Source of the DNA: DAOUCV01 sp034432095
GTDB taxonomy: Bacteria > Chloroflexota > Dehalococcoidia > Dehalococcoidales > UBA2162
Direction of reading: 5' to 3'
Assembly: GCA_034432095.1 (NCBI GenBank)
Contig: DAOUCV010000096.1
Coordinates: forward strand, 1-23,219
DNA length: 23,219 nt
The notes under the pieces are model-generated. The model was not told the origin of the DNA. It worked only from the letters and a program-made list of their open reading frames with translations, and made no database searches. Positions 7,420 to 13,255 of the stretch are shown piece by piece. Numbering within the stretch: position 1 is the stretch's first letter; every line of letters starts with the position of its first letter. Made by a program: the position numbers and the translations under genes.

Positions 7420-8226
7420 TCAGGATATCATGATACCGCCATCGACGATGATAATCTGTCCCGTAATCATACGGGATGCGTCTGAAGCCAGAAACACGGC
7501 AACATCGGCAATGTCACCAGGTTCAGCAATCCTCCCCAGCGGTATCCTTTTCCCCATCTCCTTTTGCCACTCCTCACGGCTAACCGGAGTGGGACGAGGG
7601 ACAGTATGGATCCCATGCGGGCCTAAATCCGTCCTGACAAGACCGGGAGCAATGCCGTTGACCCGAATACTATATGGGGCTAGCTCCCGAGCCACCCACC
7701 CTGTCAGGGCTATAGCACCTATCTTGGCTATACCATAAACATAGGCAGCACCGATTTTATACGCTGATAGTGATATCCAGTTAATTATACTGCCCCTCTT
7801 CTGCTCGATCATTACTTTACTTACTTCCTGACAGCAAATGAACTGGCTCCTGAGATTGACGTCCATCGCCTTGTCCCAAAGTTCGCGAGTTGTCTCCCGA
7901 AACGGTACGTGAATAGAAATGCCGGCAACGTTTGCCAGAATGTCAACCGTGCCAAATTCCTTCACCACCTTCTTGACAAGACTGGCCACGTCGCTCTCTC
8001 TAGTGACATCGGTCTGGACAGCCAGAGAACGCCGGCCCACCTTCCGGACTTCCTCGGCGGTGCCCTCCAAGTCAAAAGTCTCCCCTTTAACATTTATGTC
8101 ACAAACGGCGACATCAGCCCCCGCCTCAGCAAAAGCCAGAGCAGTAGCCCGGCCAATCCCCCTTATGCTACCAGCCCCGGTCACAATAGCCACCCTGCCC
8201 TCCAATGAAAAAACTGATAGAGCCAT
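7420..8226 (-). CDS. Short-chain dehydrogenase/reductase (SDR)
   Basis: This 268-residue classical SDR is expected to interconvert an alcohol and a ketone using NAD(H) or NADP(H). The Rossmann glycine motif TGAGSIRGIG is at 16-25. The acidic CDIN after beta-2 (42-45) suggests preference for NAD. NVAG at 99-102 stands for the usual NNAG. The catalytic set is Ser152 or Ser154 with Tyr164 and Lys168 in YGIAK. The C-terminus carries the usual PGDIADVAVFLASD and VDGG block. AGGAGG precedes the ATG. It lies 42 nt upstream of the UGSC selenoprotein gene and 66 nt downstream of a cupin gene, so it belongs to the same transcript. Its substrate is probably shared with them. Family secure, substrate unknown. 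Confidence 0.93.
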   Translation of the reverse strand: MALSVFSLEGRVAIVTGAGSIRGIGRATALAFAEAGADVAVCDINVKGETFDLEGTAEEVRKVGRRSLAVQTDVTRESDVASLVKKVVKEFGTVDILANVAGISIHVPFRETTRELWDKAMDVNLRSQFICCQEVSKVMIEQKRGSIINWISLSAYKIGAAYVYGIAKIGAIALTGWVARELAPYSIRVNGIAPGLVRTDLGPHGIHTVPRPTPVSREEWQKEMGKRIPLGRIAEPGDIADVAVFLASDASRMITGQIIIVDGGIMIS

Positions 8227-8258
8227 TCTCTAACCTCCTCCTACTATTAATTCTGTAA

Positions 8259-8311
8259 CGCCAGTCCCTAAAGATAGGGGCTGGCTGGACATCTACTCCG
8301 GGGGACTGGCG
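8259..8311 (-). promoter_or_regulatory. Mutually exclusive hairpins between the second cupin gene and the SDR gene
   Basis: In the minus-strand RNA, segment A (8311-8302, CGCCAGTCCC) is perfectly complementary to segment C (8268-8259, GGGACTGGCG). Segment B (8284-8275, CCAGCCCCTA) also pairs with C (8270-8261, TAGGGACTGG) with one mismatch and a 4-nt loop. A and B therefore compete for C. A lies in the last codons of the cupin gene, so a ribosome finishing that gene would favour B:C. No U-tract follows. This resembles a translation-sensitive switch or a processing or stability element, but function is inferred. Confidence 0.45.
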
Positions 8312-8736
8312 CTGGAACTGTATCTGGGGGCAAGCAAAATATGCCCAAAATAGAAAGGCCTATCTACTTTCTTAACATATATCGGGCAATGCTGCACCCC
8401 CTTTGGCAGACAGACGATGGAGGAAGTGGTGATTACATGTTTTTCCCATTCCTCGCCTAGCGCAATCTCCACCTCTCCACCAAGGTCCGGCGCATTCTTG
8501 GGGTCACTGGCGATGAAAAACAGAAATTCATCGTATTCGTGCTTATGGGGCGGGTCCCCCAGGAGGTGAGGTTCTAAGACGCCCAGAAAATTGAAATTGC
8601 AGTTGAATTCGCCAACTCCGCTCAACACCTCCGGATTTATACTAACCGCCATTGCCTGTGTGGTTCTTCTGGGGGGAGGCCCTCCTATTCCTCGCGGTTC
8701 CCTTAATATATATTTCCCGTACTTTGATTCAGCCAT
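8293..8736 (-). CDS. Small cupin-domain protein, second in the operon
   Basis: This single-domain cupin has 147 residues. Metal-ligand motifs are visible: HKHEYDE gives His64, His66 and Glu70, and PKGVQH gives His116, the classical three-His-one-Glu set. It begins with the leader MAESKYGKYILR, shared almost exactly with the next cupin upstream and more loosely with two further copies across the divergent promoter. The first 38 bases match those of the 8798-9226 gene at 36 positions, although the two proteins differ widely after residue 13. AAAGGAGG precedes the ATG by 12 nt. Neighbours are another cupin and an SDR. Cupins of this kind may be metal-dependent enzymes or small-molecule binders; no specific function can be assigned. 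Confidence 0.85.
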   Translation of the reverse strand: MAESKYGKYILREPRGIGGPPPRRTTQAMAVSINPEVLSGVGEFNCNFNFLGVLEPHLLGDPPHKHEYDEFLFFIASDPKNAPDLGGEVEIALGEEWEKHVITTSSIVCLPKGVQHCPIYVKKVDRPFYFGHILLAPRYSSSASPPE

Positions 8737-8797
8737 TTTCCCTGAGTCCTCCTTTATCAGCGTTGATATCAGTATGCCAGCCCTTAATAGATAAAGG

Positions 8798-9226
8798 CTA
8801 TTTAGCTACCGGCTTTCTCACATATTCAGGGGCAAGATATACATTGCAGAACAGGACAGGCCTATCCACTTTCCTGAAATTAAGGGGACCATGAATCAAC
8901 CCCCTCGGGATACAGGCGACCGTAGCGGTGTTGATGATATGTTTCTCCCCTTCTTTGCCCAGCGACAACTCGACTTCGGCTCCAAAATCCGATGCATTCG
9001 CTGCGTCGCTTCCAAGAAAAACCAAAAATTCATCAAAATCGTGGGTATGAGGGCTCTCTACCATTAGAACTGGCTGTGAGATGTACTTCCAGTTTATACG
9101 ATGCTGGATCCCACCCCAGTCCTTCAAACCTTCTAAGACCGCTGGTGCTACCCCTGGTATTTCTCGGCGTACCTTTTTCCCGCCGGTGTCTCTTAATATA
9201 TATTTCCCGTATTTTGATTCAGCCAT
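8798..9226 (-). CDS. Small cupin-domain protein, first in the operon
   Basis: This 142-residue single-domain cupin is a paralogue of the 8293-8736 gene. Ligand motifs are HTHDFDE (His60, His62, Glu66) and PRGLIH (His112), so a bound metal ion is expected. The N-terminal MAESKYGKYILR leader is identical to that of its neighbour. AAAGGAGAAGGA lies just upstream of the ATG. It is the first gene of the minus-strand operon, read from a promoter at 9253-9281 and followed by the second cupin after 61 nt. Its C-terminal block HGPLNFRKVDRPVLFCNVYLAPEY is recognisable in the decayed copy at 9346-9575, showing a shared origin. Enzymatic role unknown. Confidence 0.87.
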   Translation of the reverse strand: MAESKYGKYILRDTGGKKVRREIPGVAPAVLEGLKDWGGIQHRINWKYISQPVLMVESPHTHDFDEFLVFLGSDAANASDFGAEVELSLGKEGEKHIINTATVACIPRGLIHGPLNFRKVDRPVLFCNVYLAPEYVRKPVAK

Positions 9227-9252
9227 TTCCTTCTCCTTTCTTTCTTGAATGC

Positions 9253-9281
9253 ATCATACACTTTTTGAAGCCGTTAGTAAA
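9253..9281 (-). promoter_or_regulatory. Sigma-70-like promoter for the cupin/SDR/UGSC operon
   Basis: On the minus strand TTTACT (9281-9276, 4 of 6 consensus) and TATGAT (9258-9253, 5 of 6) are separated by 17 bp. They lie 26 bp upstream of the first cupin start codon. Confidence 0.5.
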
Positions 9282-9301
9282 CCTCAAAGAAAATGCAATA
9301 T

Positions 9302-9321
9302 TATAATGGAAAATATATAAT
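9302..9321 (+). promoter_or_regulatory. Possible -10 boxes of the divergent plus-strand promoter
   Basis: Two perfect TATAAT hexamers occur at 9302-9307 and 9316-9321, just upstream of the AGGAGG and ATG of the decayed cupin copy. Neither has a good -35 box at 16-18 bp, so at most one is likely used, perhaps with an activator. They would drive the cupin-fusion and UroD-like genes. Confidence 0.3.
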
Positions 9322-9345
9322 AAGGGAAAAAGAAGGAGGAGCTAA

Positions 9346-9575
9346 ATGGCGGCATCAAAGTTTGCTAAATATATTAGGAAGGGAGTAGTAACTTCACCAA
9401 CACCACATCCCGAAGTTACCGCCCCACGCCTGGGACTGAAGAGCGGTGGAGGCTTCGGGAATATAGATTTTTCGATGAATACCACGGCCCCCTCAATTTC
9501 AAGAAGATAAATGACCCCAAGAAACCTATCCTGTTCCATGACCTGTTCTTCTCACCAGAATATAAGAGGGTATAG
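9346..9575 (+). pseudogene. Decayed cupin paralogue with internal deletion
   Basis: An AAGGAGGAG site precedes an ATG and a start like that of the other copies, MAASKFAKYIRK. The frame continues to about residue 44 (GNIDFSMN) and then meets, one base out of frame, the C-terminal part of the family: HGPLNFKKIND, then PILFHDLFFSPEYKRV and a stop at 9573-9575. Roughly 60-70 residues holding both metal-binding motifs are missing. In the original frame translation stops early, at 9508-9510. The simplest explanation is an internal deletion with frameshift near 9480. A short 54-residue peptide could still be made, but it could not fold as a cupin. It stands in front of the intact fusion gene and may serve only as its leader. 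Confidence 0.8.
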
Positions 9576-9613
9576 GAGATTTGCCTTATGTTCAAAAATG
9601 GGGGGAGGCGTAA

Positions 9614-10513
9614 ATGACCGAAACAAAATACAGTAAATACATCATCAAAGAGCCCCTAGCTTTTAATATCTTCCCGCCATATACCCCGAGACTGCTATTT
9701 GACAGCAAAAACTATTTTCCGGAAATGAATTTTGGCATCAGGTATACCTATATCAACCAGCCCATTGACATGGAAAAGCCCCATGCCCACGACTTTGACC
9801 AGTTCTTCTGCTTCATGGGCACCCCGGAGGACATGAGGGTCTTCGATGGCGAAGCTGAACTATATCTGGGCGAAGAAGGCACCAAACATATCATCAACAC
9901 CACCACAGTGGTATATGTCCCCAGGGGTCTCGTTCATTGTCCGATTAGGTGGACGAGAGTTGGTAAACCTATGATGTTCGTGAACATCATACTCGCTCCC
10001 CAATACACCAGAGTAGGCCAACAAGCCGGGTTCAGTAACAGCCTTGAACTGACCGCTCAAAGGGTAACTCCGGAAGAAGCCAGTCGCATCCTAGGAGTAG
10101 CTATGCCCATGCCTGCCTATCTACCCGAAGGCTATAAGGTTCAGGAAATCTACGTCCAACAAGATGGTTCAGTAAGACTGTTCATTTCTGATACCGCACT
10201 GGAGAAGAGACTGGTAACGCTTGGTGATGCTACCGGCACCCGTCAGAAGTACTGGTTTGAATGCAAGATAGAGGTGGGTATAAAATGGCATCCCGAGGGG
10301 CAGGTGGGCGGGTTGAAAATCCCTGGCGAGCCGGCAACAATCAGCAGCAAAAGTAAAGGGGTTCTGGTTGACCGGGAAACTCACCTTGAACTCTGGTGGC
10401 TCCTGCCCCCACGAAGTACACCGAAAAAGCCCGGTCAATTTGAGATAGTGCTCTCAACAAGCAAAAGCATCTCTAAAGACGAACTCCTAAAAGTTGCCCG
10501 GTCTATCTTATGA
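9614..10513 (+). CDS. Cupin-domain protein fused to a C-terminal domain resembling DUF4367
   Basis: This 299-residue protein has two parts. Residues 1-135 are a cupin of the same family as its three neighbours, beginning MTETKYSKYIIK. Its ligand motif reads HAHDFDQ, so His57 and His59 are kept but the usual Glu is Gln63; PRGLVH supplies His108. Residues about 145-299 form a second domain with the segment PAYLPEGYKVQEIYVQQDGS and a beta-rich remainder, which recalls DUF4367-type domains (assigned from pattern memory, not a search). No signal peptide is seen, so it appears cytoplasmic. GGGGGGAGG precedes the ATG. The UroD-like gene follows after 48 nt and is probably co-transcribed. Function unknown; the Glu-to-Gln change suggests altered or lost metal binding. 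Confidence 0.83.
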   Translation: MTETKYSKYIIKEPLAFNIFPPYTPRLLFDSKNYFPEMNFGIRYTYINQPIDMEKPHAHDFDQFFCFMGTPEDMRVFDGEAELYLGEEGTKHIINTTTVVYVPRGLVHCPIRWTRVGKPMMFVNIILAPQYTRVGQQAGFSNSLELTAQRVTPEEASRILGVAMPMPAYLPEGYKVQEIYVQQDGSVRLFISDTALEKRLVTLGDATGTRQKYWFECKIEVGIKWHPEGQVGGLKIPGEPATISSKSKGVLVDRETHLELWWLLPPRSTPKKPGQFEIVLSTSKSISKDELLKVARSIL

Positions 10514-10561
10514 CACAACCGCCAGAAAAATAACTACAGCAATGGAATAATGAGGTGTCCG

Positions 10562-11863
10562 ATGGCTCAAAATAATGAGACGCAATTTACTGAGGAAATA
10601 AAAAGACTGAGGGATGAAATCGAAAGGAAACACGGTAAAACTCCGGAACAGCTCTACGAGGAAAGGGAGAAAAGAATCCGGGATGCCATCGAGCTGAAAG
10701 AGCCGGATAGAGTACCGATATTGCTGAATCTGGACCCCGCCAAGCGTACCGGTATCCCCCACTCCGCCGCTTATTATGACCCTACCGCCTGGAAAAGGGC
10801 GACAATACAACTCACCCTTGATTTTGAACCCGATGCGTGTAATGCCGGATTACCTAATTCAGGTCCTGCCCTGGAAGCCCTCGGCGTGAAGAACAGGTTG
10901 TGGCCGGGTGGTCCGCTCCCTGCAGATTATGAGTACCAGTTTATTGAGGGAGAATTTATGAAAGCGGACGAATACGACCATTTCCTTTCCGACCCCTCCG
11001 ACTTCATGATACGCCGTTACCTGCCGCGGGTGTATGGAGCTTTACAGCCATTAGCTAAACTGCCCCCTTTGAATACGGCGTTCTTTGGCTTTGAAGGTGT
11101 TACCAGCCTATTTGTCACACCTGAATTCAAACAGCTTGCCCGAGCCTTGGCTAAAGCCGGGCGGGAGATGGAAAAGTTCCGACAGGCCAGAGGTGACATA
11201 TATGAAGAGTTTGCTCTACTCGGTTTTCCGTCATTTACCCACGGCTTGGCTGGGGGAGCGCCCTACGACACAATTTCAAGCTTTTTAAGGGGCATGCAGG
11301 GGGCGATGCTGGATATGTACCGGCAACCGGAAAAACTGCTCCAGGCTTGCGATAAAGTGTACGAAATTTGGCTGGCACGGGCAACCCCCGCCGACCCCAA
11401 GAAAAGGGGGAACCCAAAGAGACTCGGCATGCCTCTCTGGCGGGGAGATAAATCTTTCATGTCCGATAAGCAGTTCAAGAAATTCTACTGGCCCGGATTG
11501 AAAAAGGTAATGCTCGGCTATATCGAATTGGGGTATGTTCCCATACCATTCTTTGAGGCGGAATTCGGCGATCGGTTGGAATGCCTCTTGGAACTGCCAA
11601 AGGGCAAGGTGATTGCCTCCGTCGAGCACATGGATGTGGCTAAGGCAAAGGAAATCCTGGGCGGTCACCACTGCGTCCTGGGTAGACCACCCAAGTCATT
11701 GAGTCTTGGTTCGTTACACGAAATAGAAGAGTACCATAAAAACCTGATTGATGTTTGCGGTAAGGGAGGAGGGTTTATTCTGAATGTCGGGCTACCGGAT
11801 AAAGGGGAAAAAGAAGACATCATAGCCATGCTGGACTCGCTCAAGGAGTATGCCCGGTACTAG
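10562..11863 (+). CDS. Uroporphyrinogen-decarboxylase-family protein, probable corrinoid-type methyltransferase or relative
   Basis: This 433-residue protein has a UroD/MtaA-type TIM barrel preceded by a charged helical N-terminus of about 45 residues. Family traits include the early RIRDAIELKEPDRVPIL segment, the central MLDMYRQPEKLL segment, and a late segment with ASVEHMDVAKAKEILGGHHCVLG. It is much longer than a haem-pathway HemE (about 350 residues) and has no haem genes nearby, so a catabolic role such as corrinoid-dependent methyl transfer is more likely. No corrinoid protein is encoded in the window. GAGGTG lies 4 nt before the ATG at 10562; a start at 10550 adds four residues but has no ribosome binding site. 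It is downstream of the cupin fusion and divergent from the UGSC operon. Confidence 0.82.
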   Translation: MAQNNETQFTEEIKRLRDEIERKHGKTPEQLYEEREKRIRDAIELKEPDRVPILLNLDPAKRTGIPHSAAYYDPTAWKRATIQLTLDFEPDACNAGLPNSGPALEALGVKNRLWPGGPLPADYEYQFIEGEFMKADEYDHFLSDPSDFMIRRYLPRVYGALQPLAKLPPLNTAFFGFEGVTSLFVTPEFKQLARALAKAGREMEKFRQARGDIYEEFALLGFPSFTHGLAGGAPYDTISSFLRGMQGAMLDMYRQPEKLLQACDKVYEIWLARATPADPKKRGNPKRLGMPLWRGDKSFMSDKQFKKFYWPGLKKVMLGYIELGYVPIPFFEAEFGDRLECLLELPKGKVIASVEHMDVAKAKEILGGHHCVLGRPPKSLSLGSLHEIEEYHKNLIDVCGKGGGFILNVGLPDKGEKEDIIAMLDSLKEYARY

Positions 11864-11946
11864 CCTGAATCTTAGTGCGGGTTTCTATAACTAGACACGA
11901 AAGGACAAGAGAGAGGGAGCCGGGCAGTAAACAATCGACTAAAGAC

Positions 11947-11975
11947 TTGTCTATCCTGACACGCTGTGCTATCAT
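11947..11975 (+). promoter_or_regulatory. Sigma-70-like promoter for the mvhD-fdh-hdr operon
   Basis: TTGTCT (11947-11952, 4 of 6) and TATCAT (11970-11975, 5 of 6) are spaced by 17 bp, about 50 bp upstream of the mvhD ATG at 12027. It is the only good hexamer pair I found in the 139-bp gap between the UroD-like gene and the open frame of mvhD. Confidence 0.5.
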
Positions 11976-12026
11976 AAAACTGGATGAAATGATAGCCGTA
12001 ATGTGAGGCTATCTTACTTCAGAGTA

Positions 12027-12491
12027 ATGTCATCAAGTAATAATGTATTTGAGCCAAACATAATTGGCTTTCTTTGCAACTGGTGCAGCTACGCCGGGGC
12101 AGACCTGGCCGGAGGTAGCCGAAAACAGTATCCAGCAAACGTTCTACCCATAAGAGTAATGTGTAGCGGCACCGTCTCTCCACTTCATATTCTAAAAGCC
12201 TTCCAGATGGGTGCCGACGGTGTTCTGGTGACTGGCTGTCACATTGGCGAGTGCCATTACCTTAAAGGCAATTACATGACCGCAAAGAGGATACCAGTAA
12301 CTAGAGAGCTCTTAGGTTTCATTGGCATATCACCGGAACGGCTAAGGCTAGAGTGGGTCTCTGCCTCAGAGGGCGATAAATTCGCCTCAGTGGTGGCTGA
12401 ATTCACCGAGCAGATTCGAAGCCTGGGACCATCGCCATTAAAGGATAAAACTGGTGGAAGAACTCAAAGAGAAAGTAAAGCAAGCACTTGA
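12027..12491 (+). CDS. mvhD: MvhD/FrhD-type iron-sulfur subunit linking dehydrogenase to HdrA
   Basis: This 154-residue protein of the MvhD family holds a small Fe-S cluster and hands electrons from a hydrogenase or formate dehydrogenase to HdrA. Conserved cysteines are visible: FLCNWCSYAGADLAG (Cys17, Cys20), RVMCSG (Cys46) and TGCHIGECHYLKGN (Cys71, Cys76). All are Cys, whereas some archaeal homologues use Sec. The frame extends to a GTG at 12003, but ATG 12027 fits the usual N-terminal length; both lack a strong ribosome binding site. It is first in a six-gene operon with FDH and Hdr subunits, and no NiFe hydrogenase genes are present. Its partner is therefore most likely the formate dehydrogenase. 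Its end overlaps the next gene by 38 nt. Confidence 0.92.
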   Translation: MSSSNNVFEPNIIGFLCNWCSYAGADLAGGSRKQYPANVLPIRVMCSGTVSPLHILKAFQMGADGVLVTGCHIGECHYLKGNYMTAKRIPVTRELLGFIGISPERLRLEWVSASEGDKFASVVAEFTEQIRSLGPSPLKDKTGGRTQRESKAST

Positions 12492-13248
12492 AACCGGAAC
12501 CATCTCAGGGTTCCTTGGTCTGAAGAATGAGGGGGGACACGTATCCCCTTATTTAGTGACTCGGGATAACCTGGATGAGCTGGAACTCCTGACACTGGAG
12601 GACAAGCGTTATCCTCTGGCCAAGATACTGGGAAGGATTGCGGCAAAACATCCTGAGAAAACTCTCGGAGTCATGGTCAGGGGCTGTGATGAAAAGGCAA
12701 TAATTGAACTTTTGAAGGCAAACCAGCTTGATGAGAAAAGAATAGTCAGGTTTGGGGTTGCCTGCACGCAACAATTAGCCGAAAAGTGCCGCTGCCCCAC
12801 GCCCTATCCCACACAAATCGATGCCGGGGAGAAGGTTAAGGGTGTAACGACTGACGAGCTTCTATCCCAAATCGAGCAGATGGCAGTCGATGACCGGCTC
12901 CGCTACTGGCTGAACCAATTCGGTAAGTGTATCAAGTGCTATGGTTGTCGTAATATATGCCCGGTCTGTTACTGTACCGAGTGTGCCCTGGAAGACAGGC
13001 TCCTTGTCCCCGGAGGCAAAATACCTCCCGATACTCCGGTGTTTCACCTGATAAAAGCCTGTCACATGATAGAAAGGTGCATTGACTGCGGGCTATGTGA
13101 ACAGGCTTGTCCCGCAGGCATACCGCTAAGGACTATATATCGAAAGATGGGACAGGTCATGAATAAACTCTTTAACTATGTTCCAGGGAGAGCCGTCGAA
13201 GAGAAGTCACCACTGGGTGCATTAGAAGAAAGGACTAAGGTAGCTTAA
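12454..13248 (+). CDS. FdhB/FrhB-like iron-sulfur electron-transfer subunit
   Basis: This 264-residue protein probably connects the FdhA active site to MvhD/HdrA. The N-terminal half (about 1-150) resembles part of the F420-hydrogenase/FdhB beta-subunit family, with VRGCDEKAI and VACTQQLAEKCRCP. The C-terminal half is a dense Fe-S region with cysteines at 159, 162, 165, 169, 172, 174 and 177, followed by CIDCGLCEQACP (209, 212, 215, 219) and Cys203. It is shorter than archaeal FdhB (around 400 residues), and I see no evidence for F420 use. The start is GTG 12454, with AAAGGA 8 nt upstream, overlapping mvhD by 38 nt, which implies translational coupling. fdhA follows after 7 nt. Family placement is moderately sure; the exact name is not. 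Confidence 0.82.
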   Translation: MEELKEKVKQALETGTISGFLGLKNEGGHVSPYLVTRDNLDELELLTLEDKRYPLAKILGRIAAKHPEKTLGVMVRGCDEKAIIELLKANQLDEKRIVRFGVACTQQLAEKCRCPTPYPTQIDAGEKVKGVTTDELLSQIEQMAVDDRLRYWLNQFGKCIKCYGCRNICPVCYCTECALEDRLLVPGGKIPPDTPVFHLIKACHMIERCIDCGLCEQACPAGIPLRTIYRKMGQVMNKLFNYVPGRAVEEKSPLGALEERTKVA

Positions 13249-13255
13249 AGGTGCT

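Noticed and set aside
9346..9510. The interrupted cupin copy as a fourth selenoprotein or a simple frameshift
   Set aside because: The early stop is TAA, not TGA, and the whole metal-binding middle is absent, so a deletion explains it better than recoding.
10562..11863. UroD-like gene as haem-pathway hemE
   Set aside because: The protein is much longer than HemE, has a charged N-terminal extension and has no tetrapyrrole genes nearby.
12003..12026. GTG at 12003 as the mvhD start
   Set aside because: It adds eight non-conserved residues and has no better ribosome binding site than ATG 12027; it remains possible but is less likely.
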